Part shown: piece by piece, positions 43,343 through 51,479 of the stretch
Position numbering within the stretch: the first letter of the stretch is position 1
How the letters are laid out: every line of letters begins with the position of its first letter
Source of the DNA: Azospirillum canadense
Lineage (GTDB): Bacteria; Pseudomonadota; Alphaproteobacteria; Azospirillales; Azospirillaceae
Reading direction: 5' to 3'
Length of the DNA: 64,000 nt
Assembly: GCF_025961225.1 (NCBI RefSeq)
Contig: NZ_JAOQNG010000004.1
Span: 465,001-529,000 of the forward strand
Program-made: the position numbers and the translations under genes
Notes under the pieces: model-generated
What the model saw: the letters and a program-made list of their open reading frames with translations, nothing else
What the model was told of the DNA's origin: nothing
Databases searched by the model: none

Positions 43343-43376
43343 GGATCGGCTCCGTGACGCGGGGGTGAGAGAAACT

Positions 43377-43509
43377 CCTTCTCCCCTCTGGGGAGAAGGT
43401 TGGGATGAGGGGGCGGCCGTAAGGCCGACAACGCACGCTCATTGCAGTGCTTGGACGCCCTTGCAGGGCGCCCCCTCACCCTAACCCTCTCCCCAGAGGG
43501 GAGAGGGGA
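43377..43509. repeat. Full dispersed palindromic repeat, copy 3
   Basis: About 133 bases with the same order of parts as copy 2: CCTTCTCCCC/GGGGAGAAGG hairpin, GGGGGCGGCCGTAAGGCCG arm, CTCATTGCAGTGCTTGGACG centre, CGCCCTTGCAGGGCGCC arm and the CCCTCTCCCC/GGGGAGAGGG hairpin. The variation in the arms keeps the pairing. It lies between the RidA gene (stop 43518) and the D-threonine-aldolase-like gene (start 43342). Confidence 0.88.
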
Positions 43510-43517
43510 TAAAGCGC

Positions 43518-43901
43518 TTACTTCGTCGGCAACACCGCGATGCAATCAATCTCCACCTGGATGTTGTTCAGCTGGCAGCCGATGGTGGTGCGGGCCGGCG
43601 GCTCGGCGGGGAAAAATTCCGAATAGATGGCGTTGTATTCCTGGAAGCGCGCGAGGTCGCTGAGGTAGCTGTTCACCTTCACCACATGGGCGAGGTCGGT
43701 GCCGGCGGCCTTCAGGATGATCTCCAGGTTGCGCAGCGTCTGGCGCACCTCGCCGGCGAAGTCGGCCGGCTTCTCGCCGGTTTCCGGGTGGTGCGGCCCC
43801 TGGCCGGACACATAGACGAAGCCGTTCGCGACGATGGCGTGGCTGTACTGGCCGGCGGGCTTCGCGCCCTTCTCGGCGAAGATCGGCGTCCGGTTGGTCA
43901 T
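43518..43901 (-). CDS. RidA-family deaminase
   Basis: The 127-residue protein is a RidA/YjgF/UK114-type enzyme that hydrolyses reactive enamines and imines such as 2-aminoacrylate. GQYSHAIVANGFVYVSGQ, the Arg in PARTTIGCQL and the Glu in VEIDCIAV are the active-site positions. The ATG at 43901 follows GAGAGGG; an in-frame codon 12 bases upstream is less likely. In this operon it would remove the enamine released when a PLP enzyme dehydrates D-serine or D-threonine, or the imine from a D-amino acid oxidation. Confidence 0.88.
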   Translation of the reverse strand: MTNRTPIFAEKGAKPAGQYSHAIVANGFVYVSGQGPHHPETGEKPADFAGEVRQTLRNLEIILKAAGTDLAHVVKVNSYLSDLARFQEYNAIYSEFFPAEPPARTTIGCQLNNIQVEIDCIAVLPTK

Positions 43902-43936
43902 GATCCCTCTCAAGCGTCTTTATGAAGTGTGATGGT

Positions 43937-45535
43937 TCAGGCGCGCGCCAGCGTCCGGCCGGGACGCGCGCCGGTGTGTTCGCCGTCGCGCAGCACGAAG
44001 CGGCCGGCGACGAGCACGTCGGTGATGCCGTGGGGCGGTTGCGTCGGGTCCGTGAAGGTCGCGCGGTCGCTCGCGTCGGCGGTGAACAGGGTCAGGTCGG
44101 CCGCCATGCCCGGCCGCACCAGCCCGCGGTCGGTCAGTCCGAAGCGCTGCGCCGGGACGGCGGTCATGTGGCGGACGGTGTCCTCCAGCCCCAGGGCACC
44201 CTCGCCGCGCAGCGCGCGGGCGAGATAACGGGGGAAGGCGCCGAAGGCGCGGGGGTGCGGCTTGCCGGTTTCGCGCGGCAACCCGTCGGACCCCAGCATG
44301 TGCAGCGGGTGGGACAGCGCGACCTCCAGGTCGTCCTCCGACAGCTGGAACATCACGATGTTGGTCCGGCCGCGGTCGGCGGCGACCAGCCAGGCCAGCG
44401 TGTCGAAGGGCGCCTCGCGGCGCGCCTCGGCGATCTCCGCCAGGGACAGGCCTTCGAGGGTGCGGAGGGAGTCTTCGCCCACGCCGCCGATGCGGACATT
44501 CTCCCAGCCAATCAGGCGGATCTTGGACTCCCAGCCGGGGTCGGCGGGGGCCTTGCCTTCCTCAACCGCGCTGCGCAGGGCGGCGAGGCCGTCCACGTCG
44601 GCCATGCGGGACAGCAGGGCCTCCACGCCGCCGGCGAGCGCCGACGGGGGAAGCAGTTGCAGGATGGTGCTGGACCCGGCCGGGTAGGGGTACATGTCGA
44701 AGCTGACGTCCACCCCTCCCCGGCGCGCGATCTCCAGCCGCTCCACCGCGCGCGGCAGGCTGCCCCAATAGGGCCGCCCGGCGGCCTGGAGGTGGGACAG
44801 CAGGCCGCTCGCCCCGCCGGCCTTCAGCAGGTCGAGGAACTCGTCGACGGAGGCGATCAGCCCGCCCTCGTAGGAGCGGACATGCGCGGTCAGCAGCGCG
44901 CCATGCTCCGCCACCATCTCGGCCAGCCGCACCAGTTCGGCGGTGTCGGCCCAAGCGCTGGGCGGGTAGACGAGGCCGAGCGACAGGCCGTGCGCGCCTT
45001 GGCGGAACTGCTCCGCCAGCAGGGACGCCATGGCTTCACGCTCGTCGGGGGTGGCGGCGCGGTTCTGCCAGCCCATGACGGCCAGCCGTAGCGCCGCGTG
45101 CCCGACCAGCGAGACGAGGTTGATGGCGATGCCGCGCCCGTCCAGCGATGCGCGATAGGCGGCGAAGTCGGCGAAGGTCTCGTCCGCCGACACGGTGCCC
45201 AGCAGGCTGCCGAAATGGTCGCGCACATCGCCGGCGCTGGCCGGGGTCTGCGGGTAGAGCCCGAAGGAGCAGTTGCCGACCACCACCGTGGTCACGCCCT
45301 GCGCCACCTTCTCCGGCCGCCCGGGCTGGCGCAGGTAGATCAGGTCGTCGTGCGCGTGGGCGTCGATGAAGCCGGGGGCGAGGTAGCGCCCGGCGGCATC
45401 CACGACCTCCGCGCCGTCGGTGTTCAGCTTCGGGCCGACGGCGGCGATGCGCTCGCCCTCGATGCACACGTCGGCGGGGAACCAGGGCGCGCCGGTGCCG
45501 TCGAGGATGCGGGCGTTCCGGATCAGGATGGACAT
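43937..45535 (-). CDS. N-acyl-D-amino-acid deacylase (D-aminoacylase)
   Basis: The 532-residue amidohydrolase should remove the acyl group from N-acyl-D-amino acids. It has the metal-binding FIDAHAHDD near residue 60, VVVGNCSFG, and later HVRSYEGG and SHLQAAG with further metal ligands, matching the D-aminoacylase subgroup of the amidohydrolase superfamily. The C-terminal ADLTLFTADA and LVAGRFVLRDGEHTGARPGR strands close the beta-sandwich. The ATG at 45533-45535 shares one base with the stop of the upstream permease (TGATG), so translation is coupled to transport. An alternative GTG lies three bases earlier. Confidence 0.9.
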   Translation of the reverse strand: MSILIRNARILDGTGAPWFPADVCIEGERIAAVGPKLNTDGAEVVDAAGRYLAPGFIDAHAHDDLIYLRQPGRPEKVAQGVTTVVVGNCSFGLYPQTPASAGDVRDHFGSLLGTVSADETFADFAAYRASLDGRGIAINLVSLVGHAALRLAVMGWQNRAATPDEREAMASLLAEQFRQGAHGLSLGLVYPPSAWADTAELVRLAEMVAEHGALLTAHVRSYEGGLIASVDEFLDLLKAGGASGLLSHLQAAGRPYWGSLPRAVERLEIARRGGVDVSFDMYPYPAGSSTILQLLPPSALAGGVEALLSRMADVDGLAALRSAVEEGKAPADPGWESKIRLIGWENVRIGGVGEDSLRTLEGLSLAEIAEARREAPFDTLAWLVAADRGRTNIVMFQLSEDDLEVALSHPLHMLGSDGLPRETGKPHPRAFGAFPRYLARALRGEGALGLEDTVRHMTAVPAQRFGLTDRGLVRPGMAADLTLFTADASDRATFTDPTQPPHGITDVLVAGRFVLRDGEHTGARPGRTLARA

Positions 45536-46446
45536 CACGTCACCTTCTGGAGGCGCGGGTCGAGCGCGTCGCGCAGCCCGTCGCCGACGATCTGGAGCGA
45601 CAGCACGGTCAGCACGATTGCGAAGCCGGGGAACAGGATCAGCCAGTCGGCCTGCTGGAAATACTGCTGGGCGCCGGCGATCATGTTGCCCCAGGTGGGC
45701 GTGGTCGGCGGCACGCCGACGCCGAGGAAGGACAGCGCCGCCTCCGTCAGGATCGCGTAGGCGAAGATGAAGGTGGCCTGCACCAGGATGGGGGAGACGA
45801 GGTTGGGCAGGATGTGCAGGAAGACGATGCGCGGGCTGGTGGCGCCCAGCGCGGTCGCCGCCTCCACATAGGGCATCTCGCGCACGACCAGCGCCGCAGC
45901 ACGCACCACGCGGGCGACGCGCGGCGTGTAGACGATGCCCAGCGCCAGCACGACGTTGTAGAGCGATGGCCCCAGCGCCGCCATGAAGGCGATGGCCAGC
46001 AGGATATCCGGGAAGGCCATCAGCGCGTCGGTCACCCGCATCAGCGGCCCGTCGAGCCGCCGCACATAGCCGGCGGCCAGCCCCATCAGCGTGCCGAGAA
46101 CGGTGGCGACGATCACGACCAGCAGGCCGACCAGCAGCGACAGCTGCGCGCCCAGCATGATGCGGGACAGCACGTCGCGCCCGAACTCGTCGGTGCCGAA
46201 CCAGTGGGCGGCCGACGGCGGCTTCAGCCGGCCCAGGATGTCCATCTTCATGGGGTTGAAGGGCGCGATCCAGGGCGCCAGCACCGCCACGGCCAGGATG
46301 GCGAGCAGCAGGATAAAGGCGACCACCACCAGCGGTCGGCGGAACAGGCGGCGCATCAGCAGCGCGAAGGGCGACCGGCTGCGCGGCCTCGCCCCGGCGA
46401 CGGGGACTGCGGTGTCGGCGGGCTGTTGGGCGGGAAGGCTTGCCAT
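45535..46446 (-). CDS. Peptide ABC transporter permease, DppC-like
   Basis: The 303-residue protein has an N-terminal cytoplasmic segment, six hydrophobic stretches and the EAA loop (VEAATALGATSPRIVFLHILP). HWFGTDEFGRDVLSRIMLGA is the signature of DppC/OppC permeases. It follows the DppB-like gene by 16 bases. Confidence 0.92.
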   Translation of the reverse strand: MASLPAQQPADTAVPVAGARPRSRSPFALLMRRLFRRPLVVVAFILLLAILAVAVLAPWIAPFNPMKMDILGRLKPPSAAHWFGTDEFGRDVLSRIMLGAQLSLLVGLLVVIVATVLGTLMGLAAGYVRRLDGPLMRVTDALMAFPDILLAIAFMAALGPSLYNVVLALGIVYTPRVARVVRAAALVVREMPYVEAATALGATSPRIVFLHILPNLVSPILVQATFIFAYAILTEAALSFLGVGVPPTTPTWGNMIAGAQQYFQQADWLILFPGFAIVLTVLSLQIVGDGLRDALDPRLQKVT

Positions 46447-46462
46447 GGCGTAGGCCCCCTTC

Positions 46463-47404
46463 TCAGTAGCGGACCCGCGGATCGACCACGGCGTAGAGCA
46501 GGTCGACCGACAGGTTGATGAGGACGTAGATGGCGGACACGACCAGCAGCGCGCCCTGGATCACCGGGTAGTCGCGGCGCAGCACGGCCGAGACGATCAG
46601 GTTGCCGACGCCGGGCAGGCCGAACACCGTCTCCGTCACGATGGCGCCGGCGATCATCACGGCGGCGGTCAGTCCGATGACCGTCAGGATCGGGATCATC
46701 GCGTTGCGCAGCGCGTGCTTCAGCACCACGACCATCGGGGGCAGGCCCTTGGCCCGCGCCGTGCGCACATAGTCGTCGCCGAGCACGTCCAGCATGCTGG
46801 TGCGGGTGAAGCGCAGGATCAGCGCGGAATTGGGGATGCCCAGCGCAATGGCCGGCAGGACGAGGTGGCGCAGCCGTTCCGCGAAGCTGGCGTCGGGCGC
46901 GCCGTAGCCGGCGACCGGGAACCAGGTGAGGTCCACCGCCAGATACTTGATGAGCGTCAGGCCGATCCAGAAGCTGGGCACGCTGGCCGCGAGCATGGCG
47001 AGGCCGAGCGCGGTCTGGTCGATCCAGCGGCCGCGCTTGGCCGCGGACAGGATGCCAATCGGCACGCCGATCAGCACCGCGATGCTCACGGACATCAGGG
47101 TCAGCAAGCCGGTCAGCTCCGACCGTTCGGCCAAAGCCTGCATCACCGGGCGGTTCAAAAAGATGGAATCGCCGAGGTCGAAGCGCGCGATCTGCCCCAG
47201 ATAGAGGATGAACTGTGCCAGCAGCGGCTGGTCGAGCCCCAGGCGGGAGCGGAGTGCTGCGATGTCCTCCGGCGTGGCGGAGGAGCCCAGCATGACGGCG
47301 GCGGGGTCGCCCGGAACGACGCGGGCGATCACGAAGACCACCGCCGCGACGATGAGCATGACGACCATCATGCCGGCAAGCCGGCGCACGATGTACACGA
47401 ACAT
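46463..47404 (-). CDS. Peptide ABC transporter permease, DppB-like
   Basis: The 313-residue protein has six hydrophobic segments. MFVYIVRRLAGMMVVML and RVVPGDPAAVMLG at the start, and the loop VRTARAKGLPPMVVVLKHALRN near the middle, are standard for DppB/OppB. It starts 66 bases after the binding-protein gene, and a stable hairpin lies in that gap. Confidence 0.92.
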   Translation of the reverse strand: MFVYIVRRLAGMMVVMLIVAAVVFVIARVVPGDPAAVMLGSSATPEDIAALRSRLGLDQPLLAQFILYLGQIARFDLGDSIFLNRPVMQALAERSELTGLLTLMSVSIAVLIGVPIGILSAAKRGRWIDQTALGLAMLAASVPSFWIGLTLIKYLAVDLTWFPVAGYGAPDASFAERLRHLVLPAIALGIPNSALILRFTRTSMLDVLGDDYVRTARAKGLPPMVVVLKHALRNAMIPILTVIGLTAAVMIAGAIVTETVFGLPGVGNLIVSAVLRRDYPVIQGALLVVSAIYVLINLSVDLLYAVVDPRVRY

Positions 47405-47425
47405 GGGTGCTGTCCCGGATGAGGT

Positions 47426-47454
47426 CCCCTCTCCCTGCGGAGCAGGGAGAGGGG
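47426..47454. repeat. Hairpin between binding-protein and permease genes
   Basis: A perfect 13-bp stem CCCCTCTCCCTGC/GCAGGGAGAGGGG with a 3-base loop, 17 bases after the binding-protein stop on the minus strand. It is a short member of the dispersed repeat family, with arms identical to the hairpin at 50723. It may stabilise the upstream part of the message. Confidence 0.8.
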
Positions 47455-47470
47455 AAGAAGGCTCAAGCGC

Positions 47471-49042
47471 TCAGTTCTTCAGGTCGGCGTTCCAAAAGAA
47501 CGGCCAGGGGGTCGGCGTGTAGTTGGTCAGCTTGTCGCTGGCCGCGGCGAGGTTGTAGAACTCGCCGACCTTGATGCTCGGCACCTCGCTGTAGAACAGC
47601 TTCTGGATCTCCACCCACTTCGCCTTGCGGGCGGCCGGGTCCATCTCGCGGTTGAAGGCGGCCAGAGCCTCCTTCTTGGCGGGCGTGTCCCACCAGCCGG
47701 GATAGCTGGGGTTCATGACCGTGATCAGCGACGGCTCCGGCACGAAGGTGTGGTAGGTGAAGAAGGCGTCCCAGGCCTTCTCGTCGCCGCGCTTCTGCAG
47801 CAGCGTCGCCCAGTCCAGCACCTGGAGATCCACCTTGAAGCCGGCCGCCTCCAGCTGCGCCTGGGCGACCAGGCTCATCTTGTAGAGGAACTCGTACTGG
47901 GTGGAGGTCATGATGCGGATCGGCTCGCCCTTGTAGCCGGCGGCCTTCAGAAGCTCCGTCGCCTTGGACAGGCCGTGCTCGCCATAGGGCTTGGCGCTGG
48001 CCGCGTCATAGTAGGGCGTGCCCGGCGCGTAGATGGAACCTTCCGGCGCGATGAAGGCCGGATCGCCGAAGCCGGCCAGCAGCATGTCGCCGGGCTCCAG
48101 CGCCGTCAGCACGGCCTGCCGCAGCTTCTGGTTGGCCATCACGCCGGCCTTGCTGTTCATGATCATCAGCGGGAAGCCGAAGGGCTTCACGATGACCGGC
48201 TGCACGCCGGCCACGCCTTTGAAGCGGCCCAGCGCCTCCGCCGGCAGGCTGTCGGCGAACTGATACTGGCCGGCCAGCACGCCGGACACGCGGGTGGCGG
48301 CGTTCGGCACCGGCACGAAGCGCACCTCGCCGATCTTGGCGACGCGGCTGCCGGCGTAGCCGCTGGCCGGGCCGGCGGGGGAGGCGTAGCCGTCGAACTT
48401 GACCAGGCGGATGTACTGGTCAGGCTTGTGCTCCAGCAGCTTGTAGGGGCCGGTGCCGACCAGCGACTTCAGCGGGTTGGTGCCGTCGATGACCGACTTC
48501 GGCACGATGGCCGCGGCGCCGTTGTTCATCGCCAGCAGCGCGGTCAGCGGCGCGAAGGGTTCCTTCAGCGCAATGACGATGGTGTCGGCGCCCTTGGCGG
48601 CGATGCTGTCGACCATCGGGGCGGCGGTCTTGCCGCGCGGGGAGGCCTTCAGCCAGTGGTCGAGCGAGGCGACCACGTCCTCGGCGGTCATCTTGCTGCC
48701 GTCGTGGAAGGTGACGCCGCTGCGCAGGGGGATCGTGTAGGTCTTGCCGTCGGCCGACACCTGCGGCAGGGCGGAGGCGACCAGCGGCTGGAGCTGCCAG
48801 TCCTTGTCGAAGGTGAACAGCGTCTCGAAGACGTGCTGGGTGATGATGCTCACCAGATCGGACGTGGTGCCGACCGGGTCGAGGGTCGGCGGCTCCCCGA
48901 TCGTCGCGACGGTGATGACCGAACCCGGCTGCTGCGCCAGCGCCGGACTGGTCCAGGCGCCCAGCGTACCGGCCAGCGTCCCAGTGGTGGTTAGGGCCGC
49001 GCCCAGAGCGGCGGTGAACAGACGGCGTGAAACCTTTGTCAT
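47471..49042 (-). CDS. Peptide ABC transporter substrate-binding protein, DppA-like
   Basis: The 523-residue protein starts with a Tat-like signal (KVSRRLFTAALGAALTTTG, cut after SPALA) and continues with ITVATIGEPPTLDPVGTTSDLVSI in parts, FHDGSKMTAEDVVASLDHW and VGTGPYKLLEHKPDQYIRL, the SBP_bac_5 (DppA/OppA) pattern. It binds a peptide or acyl-amino acid in the periplasm. The ATG at 49042 has a GGGGGG site upstream; an in-frame codon at 49201 would run through the operator region and is rejected. It is the first gene of the operon, divergent from the IclR gene. Confidence 0.9.
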   Translation of the reverse strand: MTKVSRRLFTAALGAALTTTGTLAGTLGAWTSPALAQQPGSVITVATIGEPPTLDPVGTTSDLVSIITQHVFETLFTFDKDWQLQPLVASALPQVSADGKTYTIPLRSGVTFHDGSKMTAEDVVASLDHWLKASPRGKTAAPMVDSIAAKGADTIVIALKEPFAPLTALLAMNNGAAAIVPKSVIDGTNPLKSLVGTGPYKLLEHKPDQYIRLVKFDGYASPAGPASGYAGSRVAKIGEVRFVPVPNAATRVSGVLAGQYQFADSLPAEALGRFKGVAGVQPVIVKPFGFPLMIMNSKAGVMANQKLRQAVLTALEPGDMLLAGFGDPAFIAPEGSIYAPGTPYYDAASAKPYGEHGLSKATELLKAAGYKGEPIRIMTSTQYEFLYKMSLVAQAQLEAAGFKVDLQVLDWATLLQKRGDEKAWDAFFTYHTFVPEPSLITVMNPSYPGWWDTPAKKEALAAFNREMDPAARKAKWVEIQKLFYSEVPSIKVGEFYNLAAASDKLTNYTPTPWPFFWNADLKN

Positions 49043-49061
49043 TCTGCCCCCCAAACGGCAA

Positions 49062-49119
49062 GTCCGATATTTCGGACAACATTCTTGTATTCCGGACAAG
49101 AGAACGGTATACCGGACAA
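49062..49119. promoter_or_regulatory. Three 20-bp-phased repeats, probable IclR operator
   Basis: The 12-bp motif TATTTCGGACAA (49068), TATTCCGGACAA (49088) and TATACCGGACAA (49108) recurs with an exact 20-base period, about two helical turns, so all copies face the same side. Local symmetry includes GTCCGA/TCGGAC at 49062-49077 and CTTGT/ACAAG at 49084-49100. It lies between the divergent binding-protein (start 49042) and IclR (start 49195) genes. Confidence 0.75.
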
Positions 49120-49194
49120 GAATCGTTCGCAAGACGAATTTTGGTGTGCTAAGCGATGCCCGCGGATGGTGGGTCGAGAGGGGGGATTTAGGCG

Positions 49195-49992
49195 ATGGCA
49201 AACGGCGTGACGGCGGAGAAGAAGGCTCCCGCCCGGGGCGAGGAGCGGGCCAACGGCCGCGCCCGCGGCATCGACCGCGTCATCGCGCTGATGGAACATC
49301 TGCACAGCCTGCGCACGCCGACGCGCATCGCGGACATCGCGCGCGACACGGGCACGCCGCGCTCCACGGTCTACGAGCTGGTGAACACGCTGGTGGAGGC
49401 GCGCTGGCTGGAACTGCGCGACGACGACGGCACCGTCTACTTCGGCCCGGCCATGCACTATTACGGCAGCGATTACCTGGACAGCGTCGACCTGATCCGG
49501 AAGGCGCGCTTGGAAGTCGCCCACTTGGCGGAGATGTCCGGGGAGACCTCGCAGTTCTGCATGCTGGAGGGCGACAAGTACCTGGTCGTGCTGAATGAGC
49601 CGGGCCGGCGCATGTTCCGCATCAGCTCGGAGATCGGGATCAAGGTGCCGATCCCCTGGACCGCCTCGGGCCGCCTGCTGGTCGACCACCTGAAGCCCGA
49701 GGAAATCCTGTCTTTCATCCCGGACGAGGACTTTCTGCTGCCCGACGGCCGCCGCATCGCCCGCGACGAGTTCATGCACGACATCCGGCAGGCGCGGGAG
49801 AACGGCTACGTGCGCACCACCGCGCTGGTCGACCGCTTCACCACCTGCCTCGCCGCCCCGGTGCGCGACGCGTCGCGCCAATGCATCGCGACGATCTGCT
49901 TCGTCATCCCGGCCGACACCGGCGAGGCGGAGCAGAAATCCATGATCGACCTGCTGATCGCCAGCGCGGAGAAGCTGTCCGTCCCGCGCTGA
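49195..49992 (+). CDS. IclR-family transcriptional regulator
   Basis: The 265-residue protein has an N-terminal winged helix-turn-helix (about residues 22-85: RVIALMEHLHSLRTPTRIADI, DTGTPRSTVYELVNTLVEA) and a C-terminal effector domain (about 95-260, with FVIPADTGEAEQKSMIDLL at the end). It is divergent from the D-peptide operon and next to three phased repeats, so it probably controls that operon and itself. Family members usually bind a small metabolite; here a D-amino acid or breakdown product is a guess. The first 25 residues are Lys/Arg/Glu-rich and disordered. Confidence 0.9.
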   Translation: MANGVTAEKKAPARGEERANGRARGIDRVIALMEHLHSLRTPTRIADIARDTGTPRSTVYELVNTLVEARWLELRDDDGTVYFGPAMHYYGSDYLDSVDLIRKARLEVAHLAEMSGETSQFCMLEGDKYLVVLNEPGRRMFRISSEIGIKVPIPWTASGRLLVDHLKPEEILSFIPDEDFLLPDGRRIARDEFMHDIRQARENGYVRTTALVDRFTTCLAAPVRDASRQCIATICFVIPADTGEAEQKSMIDLLIASAEKLSVPR

Positions 49993-50455
49993 AGCCCGCG
50001 CCGACAGTTGTGCCCCGGTCGGCCATGGCATAGACGCCGGCAAAGGTGGGGCAGGCCGTTCGTTGGAATAGAAACGGAGCGCCGCTGTTCGTTATAGTGA
50101 CGGGACCGTGCGGGCCCCTCCGGCCACTCCTCCGGTTGTCACACCGCACGGTTCCGGCATGGGGTAGATTCCCACTGTTGGGCACTCAAACCGCTGGCGT
50201 TCCCATGAATGACCTCGCCGCACGTCCGGGACCTTCGACATTGTTCGGACCTGCGGAGCGTTGGACACGCGCTCGCTCCATCAACGGGCCTGCCGCCCGA
50301 TCCGTCGACACCTACCACCCCACTCCACCATAGCATCGACGTCCGGCGCCCCCGGCGGGCGCTCTGAGTCTGGCGGGCCGTGCCGCGCGCAACGCCCGGA
50401 GTCCGACTCCGTTATAGATTTTTCAAAGCGTGATCGAAAATCCCCTGGAGCTCTC
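49993..50455. other. 463-base gap holding a candidate structured RNA
   Basis: Between the IclR gene and the small protein gene there is no frame with natural codon use. The main feature is the strong hairpin at 50101-50156, described separately. TTATAG elements at about 50092 and 50412 resemble -10 boxes in front of the hairpin and the small protein gene respectively. Confidence 0.5.
50101..50156 (+). ncRNA. Candidate structured RNA: strong hairpin with CCUCC-rich loop
   Basis: CGGGACCGTGCGG (50101-50113) pairs with CCGCACGGTTCCG (50144-50156), 13 bp with one G-U. The 30-base loop contains CCCCTCC and CTCCTCC, which would be exposed as anti-Shine-Dalgarno sequences. A TTATAG element lies just upstream. 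It has no T tract directly after it. The strand is chosen from the TTATAG and the loop content; the hairpin forms on either strand. Confidence 0.35.
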
Positions 50456-50719
50456 ATGTCCATTGAGCTGCATTCCTTCACGGTCGCCCTCAACGCCGCG
50501 GATCCGCAGGGTTTCCGCAGCCGGGCCGAGCACCGCGCTTGGACCTGGCAAGCCGTCTCCAACGTCGCCAAGGCGGTGCAGGCCGCCGGCATGGACGCCG
50601 AGGCCCGCCTGCGCGGCCATGACCGCAGCGGCCTGCTGCTGTTCGAAGCCACCGACCGCGGCGCCGCCTTCCTCCGCGATCTCCCCAGCGTGCTGCGCGT
50701 GGAGGGGCACGCAACCTGA
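50456..50719 (+). CDS. Small hypothetical protein
   Basis: The 87-residue soluble protein (MSIELHSFTVALNAADP, then TWQAVSNVAKAVQAAGMDAEARLRG and FLRDLPSVLRVEGHAT) starts at the ATG at 50456 behind CTGGAG. It has normal codon use and predicted alternating strands and helices, but I do not recognise a family. It converges with rpiA over a hairpin. An upstream in-frame extension from 50261 looks non-coding. Confidence 0.6.
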   Translation: MSIELHSFTVALNAADPQGFRSRAEHRAWTWQAVSNVAKAVQAAGMDAEARLRGHDRSGLLLFEATDRGAAFLRDLPSVLRVEGHAT

Positions 50720-50722
50720 AGT

Positions 50723-50751
50723 CCCCTCTCCCTGCTCCGCAGGGAGAGGGG
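50723..50751. terminator. Hairpin between convergent small gene and rpiA
   Basis: CCCCTCTCCCTGC/GCAGGGAGAGGGG with a 3-base loop, followed on the plus strand by ATTATT. It sits between stops at 50719 and 50757. Its arms are identical to the hairpin at 47426 in the peptide importer operon. Confidence 0.75.
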
Positions 50752-50756
50752 ATTAT

Positions 50757-51479
50757 TCAGCCGCCGGGGATAAGGCCCCGGACGCCCTGCGCCGTTCCGA
50801 TGAACGTTTCAGCGGCCATGCCGATGAACAGGCCACTGTCCACGACCCCGACCATGGCACGGAGTTGCCGGTCGAGCGCCACCGGATCGGCGATAGGGCC
50901 GATCTGGCAGTCGGCGATGACGTGGCCGCCGTCCGTTCGGAAGGGCTTGCCCGAACCGCCCGCCCGCCGCAGCGTCGGTGCCAAGCCCGCGTCGGCGAGG
51001 CGGCCCAGTGTCGCTTCCAATCCGAAGGGCACGATCTCGACGGGCAGGGGGGCGCGCTCCCCCAGGCGGTCGACCAGCTTGGTCTCGTCGGCGATGACGA
51101 CGAAGCGGGCGCTCGCCGCGGCGACGATCTTCTCGTACAGCAGCGCGCCGCCCAGACCCTTGATCAGGTTCAGCGTTCCGCGCTCCACCTCGTCGGCGCC
51201 GTCGATGGCGAGGTCGAGCCGCCGGTGGGTGGCGAAATCGGTCATCGGGACGCCGAACCGTCGCGCCAGCGCCGCGGTGGCCTCCGAGGTCGGCACGCCC
51301 GCAATGCGCAAGCCCTGTGCGACCCGCGCGGCGAGCGCCTCCAGCGCGAAGGCCGCCGTGGAGCCGGTGCCGAGGCCGACGACCATGCCGTCCTCGACAA
51401 GGGCCACGGCTGCCTCCGCGGCGGCGCGCTTCAGCCGGTCCTGCGCGGCTTTCGCGTCAGCGCTGGGAAGGTTCGACAT
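50757..51479 (-). CDS. rpiA: Ribose-5-phosphate isomerase A
   Basis: The 240-residue enzyme interconverts ribose 5-phosphate and ribulose 5-phosphate. The family motifs VGLGTGSTAAFALEAL, TSEATAALA, LDLAIDGADEVE, LIKGLGGALLYEK and VEIVPFG are all present. The ATG at 51479 lies inside the 3' end of the upstream gnd gene (23-base overlap), so the two are translated as a pair. The length is about 20 residues above E. coli RpiA, due to the N-terminus. Confidence 0.95.
   Translation of the reverse strand: MSNLPSADAKAAQDRLKRAAAEAAVALVEDGMVVGLGTGSTAAFALEALAARVAQGLRIAGVPTSEATAALARRFGVPMTDFATHRRLDLAIDGADEVERGTLNLIKGLGGALLYEKIVAAASARFVVIADETKLVDRLGERAPLPVEIVPFGLEATLGRLADAGLAPTLRRAGGSGKPFRTDGGHVIADCQIGPIADPVALDRQLRAMVGVVDSGLFIGMAAETFIGTAQGVRGLIPGG

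Noticed and set aside
46091..46453. Plus-strand frames opposite the peptide permease genes
   Set aside because: They are antisense to strong permease signatures and lack ribosome-binding sites.
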